A stretch of DNA of 64,000 nucleotides, from NCBI GenBank assembly GCA_963763135.1, contig CAVXNJ010000010.1, positions 124,001 to 188,000 on the forward strand, read 5' to 3'. This DNA is from JANMZO01 sp963763135. GTDB taxonomy: Bacteria; Actinomycetota; Acidimicrobiia; Acidimicrobiales; JANYDT01. Below are positions 33,751-42,561 of this stretch, piece by piece. The number at the start of each line of letters is the position of its first letter. Positions within the stretch are counted from its first letter, which is position 1. Below the pieces are notes generated by a model that was not told where the DNA came from, made no database searches, and saw only the letters and a program-made list of their open reading frames with translations. The position numbers and the translations under genes were made by a program.

Positions 33751-36603
33751 TTACTCGGTGGCGATGGCCTGGAGGATGTTCATCTTCGCGGCGTCGCTCG
33801 CCGGCTTGCGGGCTGCGTAGAGTCCGACGATCGAGGCGAGCAGCGTTATGACGACGAGGAACGGGGCCGGAAGCGTGAGCTTGACCGAACCGTCTTTGCC
33901 CAGGACTTTCACGAGTGCAGTGCCGTAGCCGGTGCCGAGTATCACGCCGATCACCGAGCCAAGCGTGGCGACGACGATGGCTTCCCAGCGGATCATCGAC
34001 CGGGTCTGGTCGCGTGACATACCGACCGCCCGAAGAAGACCGATCTCCCGGGTGCGCTCGAAGATCGACAACTTCAACGTGTTCGCAATGCCGAGGATGG
34101 CGATGATGATCGCCAAGAGCAACAGTGCGTTCACGATGGCGAGGAACTGGTTGAGCTGCCCCACCTGCTGATCGGCGAATTTCTTCTTGGTCTTCAGCTC
34201 AGCGGCTGGATATGCCACGAGTGCTTTCTCCGCCGCTTTCTCAAAGGCCTTGTTGTTCTTGCCGTCGGATTTCACGTAGAGGAAGTTGTCAGCCTCCGAC
34301 TGCTCATATTTCTTAAGCGTGCTTACGGCAGTCAGATAGTAGGTATTGCCCAGGCCTTCAGCGTTGTCGTAAAAGGCCACGACTTTGAACGTCGGTCGAG
34401 AGCCGTTCGGGAAGACCGGGCTGATCGTGTCGCCGAGCTTGTATCCGTTGTCCGCGGCTGATTTCTTGTCCACGGCGATCGTGTCGGGCTTGGCGAGGTC
34501 GGCGAACGCTCCACTCGTGTCGCCCAGATCGACAACCTTTTCGAACGCTTCGGGGTCGACGGCACCGATCGTGCGGGTCCGGGCGGGGAAGCCGAAACGG
34601 ACTCGGGCAAACCGCAGACCTGAGGTGGCTTCGACGCCGGGGACCTCGTCGAGGATCGCCTTCACTTCTTCGGGGAAGCCGATGTCTGCCGCTGAGGCGA
34701 CGACGTAGTCGGCCTTCACGCTGTTGTCGAGCGCCCCGCGGAACGTACCGGTGAGCGACTGTGACAGAACCAAAAGCGCGCTTACCAACGCGGTACCGAT
34801 GGTCAGAGCGAGGGCGGTCGCCGAGGTTCGGGTCGGGTTGCGGATCGAGTTCTCGCGGGCGATGTGACCCGATGTGGTCCGAGCGGACAAACCGGTCCAG
34901 ACCAGGTACACACCCAGAATTGCCCCGACCAGACCACCAGCGATGACCCCCAGGAGCCCCAGGCCGAGCACCAACCATCGAACGAATCGAAGGGGGCCGA
35001 CTCTCGGCAACCGTTCTTTGTACTCGAGGAAACCGACTCCACCGGCGAGCACCACGCCAATCGCGGTGACTACCGGGGACTTGATTCCCTGGTAAATGAT
35101 GCCCCCAAGACCGCCGAGGGTCACGAGACCTCCGAAGACCACGACGATCCAGCCGAACCATTGCTTCCCAAGAAGGCTGGCTACCGGCTTCGCGATGATC
35201 GGCCCGAGCAGCGTGACCCCGATCAGGGCAAGCGCGGCCGAAATACCGACGTTGCGGGCACCGGTGCCACCAGTGCCTCGAAGCCCGATGACCAGCATGG
35301 CAACGCTGGTCGCCACGACGGCACAACCCGAGATCAAACGCTTGCGGCTGAGCGCTCCACGGTCGATCGCGATGTCGCGCAACGCGGCAAGCGGCTTGAC
35401 CCGACTCGCTTTCCAGGCCGGCGCAATCGACGACACGATGGTCACGAACGTACCCACGAGCATGCCCACCAGAATGGTGCGTGGCTTCAGCACCAACCCG
35501 GCCGACGGCAGGCCACTGCCCCCGGTCGCATTGAGCAGAGCTCGAATTCCTTCCGCCACGACCAGGCCCATCAACACACCGACGGCCGAAGCAATCACTC
35601 CGACCGACAGGGCCTCGAGGAACGTGGAGCCGAGCACTTGGGAGCGTCTGGCTCCCAGGATACGGAGCATGGCCATTTCCCTCGTCCGTTGTGCCACCAC
35701 AATCGAGAACGAGTTCGAAATCACGAATGTGCTCACGAACAGGGCGACAACGGCGAAAGCGTTGAAGAAGATGTTGATGAACGTGAAGATCTGGTTGACG
35801 AAGTTGAGGTTCTCCTTCTCCAACGCCACACCGGTGATCGACTCGATAGCTGACCCATTGGTCGACTTGGCGTCTTTCAGCGCTTTATCCAGCGCGCTTA
35901 CCAGTTGCGTTTGGCTGACTCCTGTCTTCGCCTTCACCAGATAGTTCTGGACCTGACCGGCTTTGAGCAACAACTCCTGCCCCGCCGCCGGTTCGAAGAA
36001 CACCGCAGTTGAACCAAGGGCGCCATCGGAGGTGCCGAACACCGCGTCGCCCACGATCGTGAATTCCTTGGCACCTTCCAGCGTGTTGACCTTGGCTTTG
36101 TCACCCACCTTGTAATCGGTGGCTTTCACCAGGCTGCGATCGATCACCACTTCATCGGCGCCCTGCGGCGGTCGGCCGTTCAGGATGCGGTACGGCGACA
36201 GGTCCTTGTCGTTGACCCAGAGGTAGCCAAAGGTCGGGGCTCCACCGGTCCGGACGAGCTTGCCCTTTTTGTTGATGAGCTGGGCGTAGCCACTGATGTT
36301 GCCCTCGGCTGCGCCGACCTCCGGCACGGCCCTGATCTTGGTGATCAGGTCGGCGGGTAGCGGGGCGCGGCCGTCGGAGTACGGGCCGTTGTCGGACTGG
36401 TCCTGCTTGATTGCCTTGGTCGCCCTCACGTTGGCGTCGACGCCTTTGGTCGACGATGCGAAGAGGTCGGTGAAGAGGCCCTTCAAGGTGTCGGTGAAGA
36501 CGAACGACCCGGAGAGGAACGAGATGCCGAGCACGACGGACAGGGCACTCGTGAGTAATCGGCGTTTGTACGCCCACAGATTTTTCAGCGCGATGCGAAA
36601 CAT
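33751..36603 (-). CDS. FtsX-family ABC transporter permease (950 aa)
   Basis: The N-terminus (MFRIALKNLWAYKRRLLTSALSVV) is the standard FtsX/MacB entry helix. A large extracytoplasmic domain follows, then FtsX helices around VALFVSTFVISNSFSIVVAQRTREMAMLRILGA. A second set follows after a further domain (LLAIIIAILGIANTLKLSIFERTREIGLLRAVGMSRDQTR). This duplicated layout has about ten helices and belongs to single-gene permeases of MacB-like lipoprotein or antimicrobial exporters. The ATPase gene is 24 bases upstream on the same strand. The cargo is unknown. Confidence 0.88.
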   Translation of the reverse strand: MFRIALKNLWAYKRRLLTSALSVVLGISFLSGSFVFTDTLKGLFTDLFASSTKGVDANVRATKAIKQDQSDNGPYSDGRAPLPADLITKIRAVPEVGAAEGNISGYAQLINKKGKLVRTGGAPTFGYLWVNDKDLSPYRILNGRPPQGADEVVIDRSLVKATDYKVGDKAKVNTLEGAKEFTIVGDAVFGTSDGALGSTAVFFEPAAGQELLLKAGQVQNYLVKAKTGVSQTQLVSALDKALKDAKSTNGSAIESITGVALEKENLNFVNQIFTFINIFFNAFAVVALFVSTFVISNSFSIVVAQRTREMAMLRILGARRSQVLGSTFLEALSVGVIASAVGVLMGLVVAEGIRALLNATGGSGLPSAGLVLKPRTILVGMLVGTFVTIVSSIAPAWKASRVKPLAALRDIAIDRGALSRKRLISGCAVVATSVAMLVIGLRGTGGTGARNVGISAALALIGVTLLGPIIAKPVASLLGKQWFGWIVVVFGGLVTLGGLGGIIYQGIKSPVVTAIGVVLAGGVGFLEYKERLPRVGPLRFVRWLVLGLGLLGVIAGGLVGAILGVYLVWTGLSARTTSGHIARENSIRNPTRTSATALALTIGTALVSALLVLSQSLTGTFRGALDNSVKADYVVASAADIGFPEEVKAILDEVPGVEATSGLRFARVRFGFPARTRTIGAVDPEAFEKVVDLGDTSGAFADLAKPDTIAVDKKSAADNGYKLGDTISPVFPNGSRPTFKVVAFYDNAEGLGNTYYLTAVSTLKKYEQSEADNFLYVKSDGKNNKAFEKAAEKALVAYPAAELKTKKKFADQQVGQLNQFLAIVNALLLLAIIIAILGIANTLKLSIFERTREIGLLRAVGMSRDQTRSMIRWEAIVVATLGSVIGVILGTGYGTALVKVLGKDGSVKLTLPAPFLVVITLLASIVGLYAARKPASDAAKMNILQAIATE

Positions 36604-36627
36604 GGGTAGTCCTGGTTTCCCGGCTGC

Positions 36628-37374
36628 TCAGTGACCGAAACGCTTCATACGCTCCAGAACCCGGTCTTCATCGGGGTCGCGCATTTCGTCGACGATCTTG
36701 CCGTCCTGAAGAAACAGCACGCGGTTCGCAAACGAGGCGGCGTGCGGATCGTGGGTCACCATCACGATGGTCTGGCCAAACTCATCGACCGCTCGACGCA
36801 TGAAGGAAAGAATCTCACCCGATGTTGAGGAGTCGAGGTTGCCCGTCGGTTCGTCGGCGAAGATGATGTCGGGCTGGCTCGCCAGTGCCCGGGCGACCGC
36901 CACACGCTGCTGCTGACCACCCGACAGTTCGCTCGGGCGGTGCTTCAAACGGTTCGAAAGGCCAACGGTATCGACCACGGTCTTGATCCAGTTGGCGTCG
37001 CCGGTGCGACCGGCCAGAAGCATCGGCAACGTGATGTTCTCTTCAGCGTTCAATGTTGGAACAAGGTTGTACGCCTGGAAAATGAAGCCCACGTGGTCAC
37101 GACGAAGCAGCGTAAGTTCCTTCTCCCTCATGGCGGTGATCTCCTGCTCGCCGATGAAGACCTGTCCGCGGGTGACGTCGTCGAGGCCGGCGGCACAGTG
37201 CATCAACGTTGATTTTCCTGACCCGGAAGGGCCCATGATGGCGGTGAACTCGCCCTTCACGAAGTCAACACTCACGTCGTCGAGTGCGCGGACCTCGCTG
37301 TCACCCGATCCGTAGATTTTGGACAGGTTTCGTGCGGACGCGGCGGCTGTAGCTAGTGCAGTCATGCAAGCCAT
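36628..37374 (-). CDS. ABC transporter ATP-binding protein (MacB/LolD type)
   Basis: A 248-residue ATPase with Walker A GPSGSGKSTLMHCAAG, signature LSGGQQQRVAVARAL and Walker B IIFADEPTGNLDS, plus the H-loop VMVTHDPHAASF. The set matches the LolD/MacB/FtsE group. The ATG at 37374 has GAGGAG nine bases upstream; an in-frame ATG three codons later is possible. It partners the FtsX permease downstream. Confidence 0.92.
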   Translation of the reverse strand: MACMTALATAAASARNLSKIYGSGDSEVRALDDVSVDFVKGEFTAIMGPSGSGKSTLMHCAAGLDDVTRGQVFIGEQEITAMREKELTLLRRDHVGFIFQAYNLVPTLNAEENITLPMLLAGRTGDANWIKTVVDTVGLSNRLKHRPSELSGGQQQRVAVARALASQPDIIFADEPTGNLDSSTSGEILSFMRRAVDEFGQTIVMVTHDPHAASFANRVLFLQDGKIVDEMRDPDEDRVLERMKRFGH

Positions 37375-37481
37375 GTTTGCAGACTCCTCAGCTAACGGGC
37401 ATCAGTAACAACCCTGAGTGGCCCCGAGTCAACTCCGACTCCGAGTGTTTCCGTCTCCCCCTTACGACGGAGCGCTGTTCA

Positions 37482-38224
37482 TCAGAGTCGACCGCGCAGG
37501 AACCCGATGACCGCACCTACGGCAACCGCACGAAGGACCATTCCAGCGCACTTGCTGTCATCGATGCGTCCGGTCGAGGCGGCGACACCCGCAAGGACCG
37601 CGACAAACGAACACCAGCAACCCAGATAGCGAATCGTGAGTGTCGAGCCGCCGATCCAGATCGCGATGGCCGAGGCCACGGCAGCAGCAGTAACGCCGGC
37701 CCACGCGAGTCGGATCACACCTGAGGTGAGCATGTCGGGCCCGACGGGTGCCCTGCGCCCCCGGATCAGATCGGCCGTGATCGAAAGTGGTGCCGCCAGG
37801 CCGAACAGACCAACCCAGAAGACCGCCTGCCAACGACTGAAGTCGAACACCGCGATGTGCTTCACCGTGAAGGCAAACGTGGGTATGGCCAAACCGAGGA
37901 CCGCATAGGACAGCGCACGTGCTTCGTCGGGAGGGCGGGTGAGCGCCCAACCGAAGGCGATAGGTGGAAGCCAGAGTACAGGCCACCGATCAACGCCGCC
38001 GCCCACGTCGGACGCAAGGTCCAGGAAAAATACCATCGGGTCGATCCTGGTAAGACAAGCAGTCCCACCGACGCGGCTCCTGCGATAACGACAACCGCAC
38101 AGAAGAATCCGCCTACTGCGATACCCGGGCCGGCTCGAAGCCGTTCCTTCAAGGGTAAGCGGGCGGCGCCCCGCTGCAGGTATCCGAGGCGGGTCTTCAG
38201 CAGAAGCGTATTCGTCGTGGTCAT
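37482..38224 (-). CDS. Polytopic membrane protein, frameshifted near 37965
   Basis: The frame from ATG 38224 reads as a membrane protein (RAGPGIAVGGFFCAVVVIAGAAS, WYFSWTLRPTWAAALIGGLYSGF) until about 37970, then becomes nonsense. From there another frame continues as membrane protein (IAFGWALTRPPDEARALSYAV, WQAVFWVGLFGLAAPLSI, LAWAGVTAAAVASAIAIW) to a stop at 37482. The two overlap without a good start for the second. One ~246-residue protein with two extra bases or one missing explains this best; two overlapping genes is the alternative. The family is not recognised. Confidence 0.6.
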
Positions 38225-38284
38225 GCGACCAACGTATTGAAAGCTCGCTCCCGTGACACCCGTGCGCGCACGGAACCTACGTAA

Positions 38285-39130
38285 TCAGTTCGACAAGGTC
38301 GTCACGCATACCAGGTCGCCCTGGGGGCGCGACTCGGTGAGCGATGACTCCGCGTTGCCGTAGAGCTCGCTCAGCATGCCCCGCACCATGCCGCGGTCCA
38401 CGGCGCAGATGACCGGGTGCGAGGCGGAAAGATCGCCGAACGGGCAGTGATCGCGAACGATGGCCATCGATCCCTCTCGGGCCTCGGTGTGCGCCGCAAA
38501 CCCGTGGGCGGTGAGGGCATCGGCGACCGCGTGCAGAGCAGCGGTCTTCGATCGGAATGAATCGCCCGGGTTCATCTGGGCGGCCAACTCCCGGCCGTAG
38601 TGCTCACCGACTTCTTCAGCCATCGCCGAAGCCACCTCGGCGGGCAGCAGCTCCAGCGCACGCGAGAGCAGCGAAACGATCAGGTCATGACGACGGGCCG
38701 GGAACTCAAGATCGATTGGCTTGCCCGTGCTGCGGTAGCGCTTCGAGGGTCGCCCCGACTTGCCGAGCTGGGGCTCTGCGACCACCTCGAGGTATCCACC
38801 GGCGGCGAGGCGATCGAGGTGATGACGGGCGACGTTGGGGTGCACTTCGCACCATTCGGCGGCCTCGCTGGCCGTACAGCCCTTTTCGTCTTCCCGGGCG
38901 AACAGATACATCCGGCGTCGGGTCGGGTCGCCGAACATCGACGTGGCCGCTGTGACCGCGGCCGAAAACTCGGCATCGGACGGTTCGGGATTCGCTCCCA
39001 CCGGCCCGCTCGGAGCGACCGGCTCTGAGGCCAACTTCTTTCCGCTCACTCGGCGTATGGCCACGCGCGTGGACGAAGGCTCAGCTTTCGCTGCACCAGA
39101 CACCTCTGCCGTGCGAGTTAGTGCGGCCAC
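38285..39130 (-). CDS. SufR-like winged-helix regulator, probable iron-sulfur sensor
   Basis: A 281-residue protein. After a ~50-residue disordered lead, a winged helix follows (FGDPTRRRMYLFAREDEKGCTASEAAEWCEVHPNVARHHLDRL). The C-terminal domain ends DHCPFGDLSASHPVIC, a C-x12-C spacing like the first pair of SufR cluster ligands. SufR represses suf genes when it holds a cluster. The divergent neighbour is the iron-sulfur carrier Mrp, 165 bases away, which supports an iron-sulfur role. Further cysteines at SufR spacing are missing, so other ligands must complete any cluster. Confidence 0.72.
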   Translation of the reverse strand: MAALTRTAEVSGAAKAEPSSTRVAIRRVSGKKLASEPVAPSGPVGANPEPSDAEFSAAVTAATSMFGDPTRRRMYLFAREDEKGCTASEAAEWCEVHPNVARHHLDRLAAGGYLEVVAEPQLGKSGRPSKRYRSTGKPIDLEFPARRHDLIVSLLSRALELLPAEVASAMAEEVGEHYGRELAAQMNPGDSFRSKTAALHAVADALTAHGFAAHTEAREGSMAIVRDHCPFGDLSASHPVICAVDRGMVRGMLSELYGNAESSLTESRPQGDLVCVTTLSN

Positions 39131-39295
39131 GCCAAGTAGGTTAGGCGAAGGCCGACGTTACGTGCGCTTTTGACCTTCGTCCGACTTTCGTCCGCCGAAG
39201 ACGAAGCTCCAGGCGTCTCCGCCGAACGAACACCGCAAACAACCCGCCTCATCCCGTTGCGTCAGCTTCGGGCAGTTCTGGAGAACCCACAGCCC

Positions 39296-40450
39296 ATGCC
39301 GGTCACCGAAGCCACTGTCATTGCCGCCCTCGCAACGGTCATGGAACCCGAGATCCGCCGACCGATCACCGAACTCGACATGGTCCGTTCGGTTCAGGTC
39401 GAGGGAAACAATGTCGGGATCGTCCTTGCCGCCAAGGCCGAAGACGACCCCACTGCCAACGAAATGGCCAACCGGGTCAAAGCGGCGGTCGCCGGCGCCG
39501 GCGCCTCGCGCTGCGACATCCACGTCACCTGGATGACCGACGAGGAGCGGGCGATGCTCCGCGAACGCCTCCAAGCCGACGACGTCGTGCACGAGAACGC
39601 CGGCCAGGGTGGCCATGGCCACGCGGCCGGCCCGCAACGGGCCCCGAAGTTCATGCAGGTCGGCTCCAAGACCCGGATTCTCGGCATGACCTCCGGCAAG
39701 GGTGGTGTCGGTAAGTCCTCGACGACCGTCAACCTCGCTATCTCGCTCGCCAACCGCGGCCTCACCGTGGGCGTTCTTGACGCCGACGTCTATGGCTTCT
39801 CCATCCCGAAGATGCTCGGCATCGAGCAGGTTCCGAACATCGTCGACGGCTTCGTCATCCCGCCCGTACGGCACGGGGTTTCGGCCATGTCGATCGGGTT
39901 CATGGTGGAAGACGAGCGGGCCATCATCTGGCGAGGCCCGATGCTGCACAAGGCCCTGGAACAGTTCCTCAACGACGTCTACTGGGGCGAACCCGACTTC
40001 ATCCTCATCGACATGCCCCCGGGCACGGGCGACGTGGCCCTGTCGATGGCGCAGTACCTCCCGCGCTCCGAGGTCTACGTCGTCACCACGCCGCAGGCGG
40101 CCGCCCAACGTGTGGCCCAGCGCTCCGCCGCCATGGCGCGTCAGCCGCAGATCAACATGCGGGTGCACGGCGTGATTGAGAACATGAGCTGGTTCACCGG
40201 CGACGACGGCAAGAAGTACGAGATCTTCGGTAGCGGCGGGGGGCAGGAACTCGCCGACAACCTGCAGGTGCCGCTGGTCGGGCAGATCCCGCTGATGCGC
40301 GAACTCCGTGAAGGCATGGATATCGGCGAGCCGATCACGGTGTCGGACCCGACGTCCGAGGCGTCAGTCGCCTACGCCAAGATGGCTGAGAAGATCGTGA
40401 AGGAACTCGGTCCGAAGCGCATCTACAAGTCCGAGCTTCGCATCGGCTGA
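39296..40450 (+). CDS. mrp: Mrp/ApbC family iron-sulfur carrier ATPase
   Basis: A 384-residue protein with an N-terminal DUF59 domain (MPVTEATVIAALATVMEPEI) and a deviant Walker A P-loop (TSGKGGVGKSSTTVNLA). DADVYGFSIPKMLGI and DMPPGTGDVALSMAQ are Mrp landmarks. Mrp proteins carry 4Fe-4S clusters to target proteins. The C-terminal CxxC that normally bridges the cluster between subunits is absent: the stretch after VIENMSWFTG has no cysteine. The cluster may be held another way, or this copy may have a different job. The start at 39296 coincides with the domain start. Confidence 0.85.
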   Translation: MPVTEATVIAALATVMEPEIRRPITELDMVRSVQVEGNNVGIVLAAKAEDDPTANEMANRVKAAVAGAGASRCDIHVTWMTDEERAMLRERLQADDVVHENAGQGGHGHAAGPQRAPKFMQVGSKTRILGMTSGKGGVGKSSTTVNLAISLANRGLTVGVLDADVYGFSIPKMLGIEQVPNIVDGFVIPPVRHGVSAMSIGFMVEDERAIIWRGPMLHKALEQFLNDVYWGEPDFILIDMPPGTGDVALSMAQYLPRSEVYVVTTPQAAAQRVAQRSAAMARQPQINMRVHGVIENMSWFTGDDGKKYEIFGSGGGQELADNLQVPLVGQIPLMRELREGMDIGEPITVSDPTSEASVAYAKMAEKIVKELGPKRIYKSELRIG

Positions 40451-40504
40451 GTCCGCCGACCCGGGCTGGGTCGGGAGCTCGTACGCGCGTTAGCGTCGGC
40501 GGCC

Positions 40505-41550
40505 ATGGACGTCGGCCTGCTTACCCTCGGTGATCTCGTCACCGATCCCGTTACCGGCGTTCGGCGCACCCATGCCGAACGCCATCGCAATCTGGTCGAA
40601 CAATCAGTGGTGGCCGAGGCCGCCGGGTTCCGGTCCGTCCATCTCGGTGAGCACCACTTCTGCGACTACATCCTGTCGTCGCCCGCGGTGGTACTCGCCG
40701 CTATTGCCGAGCGCACCACCACGCTTCGGCTCTCGACCGGGGTCGCGCTGAGCGTCAACAACGACGCCGTCCGACTGGCCGAGGACTACGCAACCGTCGA
40801 CGTGCTGTCGAACGGCCGGGTTGAACCGTGCGTCGGACGCGGGACCTTTTTCCCGCACACGTTCGACGGCTTCGGGCAGGACCCCCGCCAGGCCCAGGAT
40901 GTCTTCGCCGAGAACGTCGAGATTCTCGTACGAGCCTGGGAATCTGAAACCATCGACTGGTCGGGCCACATTCGCACACCACTACGCGCGACTTACTATT
41001 ACTCCGCGACCTCGTTCAGCAACCACGCCCACCGATTTGGGCAGGGGTCGGATCGTCGGCGGATTCCATCGATCTCGCCGCCCGACTCGGGCTGTGGCTC
41101 ATGTTGCCCACCGTCTTCGGCACGATCGACATGTTCCGAAAGGCGGTTGACCTCTACGACGAGCGATGGGAGCACTACGGCCACGACCCGGCCGACAAAC
41201 GGGTCGGCTGCTGCAACCACACGTTTGTGCACCGCGACTCGGCGAAGGCCCGGACGATTTGGGAACCCCGCTACCGGGCCTACATTGAGTGGGTCAACGA
41301 ACTGCAACGGTTGTCGTCAGGCGGGCGCGGGAACGGTCTCGGGGGTTTCGACTTCGACGCGTTGATCAGGAACACGGCCATGTGCGGCTCTCCAGCCGAG
41401 GTGATCGATCGAATGGGCTCCATGCGGGAGACACTTCGACTCGACACGCAACTGCTCATGTTCGATATGGGCGGCATGCCCGACACCGAACTCTTTGCCG
41501 CCATTGAGTTGACCGGAAGCGACATCATCCCCGTCGTCGCTCATATGTGA
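40505..41550 (+). CDS. Luciferase-like flavin monooxygenase family protein, frameshifted near 40988
   Basis: The frame from ATG 40505 gives the N-terminal half of a bacterial-luciferase-like protein (VAEAAGFRSVHLGEHHFCDYILSSPAVVLAAIAERTTTLRLSTGVAL, YATVDVLSNGRVE). After HIRTPLR it fails. Two bases further on, another frame continues as PRPPIWAGVGSSADSIDLAARLGLWLMLPTVFG and on to 41550. The break is in a CGCGCG run at 40985-40990. Repaired, the gene encodes ~347 residues, the normal length. The family uses reduced flavin (FMN or F420) for oxygenation or hydride transfer; the substrate is unknown. It is followed 15 bases later by a Gfo/Idh/MocA gene. Confidence 0.8.
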
Positions 41551-41565
41551 ACGTAGGAGTTCAAA

Positions 41566-42555
41566 ATGACGTTGCGTTGGGCCATCCTCGGAACGAGCTT
41601 CATTTCCCACACCGTCGCTGAGGCCATCGCGGCCAGCCCGGGCTCCGAGGCAAACGTGGTGATGGGCCGCGACCCCGAGCGCCTCGCCGCATTCCGAGCG
41701 CAATACGGCATCGCACACGCTGTCACCTCCCTCGCCGAAGCCGTCGCGCACCCTGAGGTCGATGCGGTCTACGTCGGGATGCCGAACCACGTGCACCACA
41801 CCGCCGTTGTCGCAGCGGCCGCCGCCGGCAAGGCCATTCTCTCGGAGAAGTCGCTCACGGTCACCCGCGAGCAGGCTGACGAACTGATTGGTGCGGTGCG
41901 CGGCAAGGTGTTCTTCGTCGAAGGGCTGATGTACCTGGCCCATCCGTTGATTGCCCGCTTCCTTGAAGTGTTGACCGACGGACGCCTCGGCGAGCTTCGG
42001 GCCATTCACGCGAGCTACGTCGCGAACATTGCGCACCTCGTGAACCCGGCCGGTGGTGGGGCGATCTTCAACCTCGGCTGCTACCCGATGTCGCTCACCC
42101 AGCTCGTGATCGACACCGTCGAAGGGGAGCACATGTTCGCCGCCTCGACGTTCACCGGATTCGGTACCGTTTCGCCGACGGACGACAACGTCTGCGAAGC
42201 GACCATACTCGTCCAGACCCTCGACGGCACCCTCGCGTCGGTGCACACCTCAGAGACATACGGGATGGCTTGGTCGTTCTCCGTTCAGGGAACGAAGGGA
42301 GTACTTCGCTTCGTGTCGAACCCGTGGCTGCCCGAACGAGGTATGAACACCTTCGAATGGGCGCCCTATGGTGGCACCGTAGAGACGTTTTCCGTTGATG
42401 ACCCGCTCGACGCGTTCGATCACCAGATTCGTCTCGTTGAACGGGCGGTCGCCGCTGGGCAACTGGAAGCGGAGCGACCCAGCCCACGACTCGACGATTC
42501 GCGCCGGCTGCTGAACAGCCTGCTGGTCTGGGAGTCGCTGGGTCGGAAGGATTAG
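41566..42555 (+). CDS. Gfo/Idh/MocA family oxidoreductase
   Basis: A 329-residue NAD(P)-dependent dehydrogenase. The Rossmann domain starts LRWAILGTSFISHTVAEAI. The family motif normally written EKP appears as LSEKSLTVT (EKS), and the catalytic-domain region has GGGAIFNLGCYPMSL. AGGAG lies eight bases before the ATG. These enzymes oxidise sugars or related alcohols. The substrate is unknown; the adjacent luciferase-like gene suggests a shared pathway. Confidence 0.88.
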   Translation: MTLRWAILGTSFISHTVAEAIAASPGSEANVVMGRDPERLAAFRAQYGIAHAVTSLAEAVAHPEVDAVYVGMPNHVHHTAVVAAAAAGKAILSEKSLTVTREQADELIGAVRGKVFFVEGLMYLAHPLIARFLEVLTDGRLGELRAIHASYVANIAHLVNPAGGGAIFNLGCYPMSLTQLVIDTVEGEHMFAASTFTGFGTVSPTDDNVCEATILVQTLDGTLASVHTSETYGMAWSFSVQGTKGVLRFVSNPWLPERGMNTFEWAPYGGTVETFSVDDPLDAFDHQIRLVERAVAAGQLEAERPSPRLDDSRRLLNSLLVWESLGRKD

Positions 42556-42561
42556 CAGCCG

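Noticed and set aside
40505..41550. Programmed ribosomal frameshifting in the luciferase-like gene and the other broken genes
   Set aside because: No slippery heptamer with a downstream structure was seen, and the families are not known to use recoding. Assembly indels fit better.
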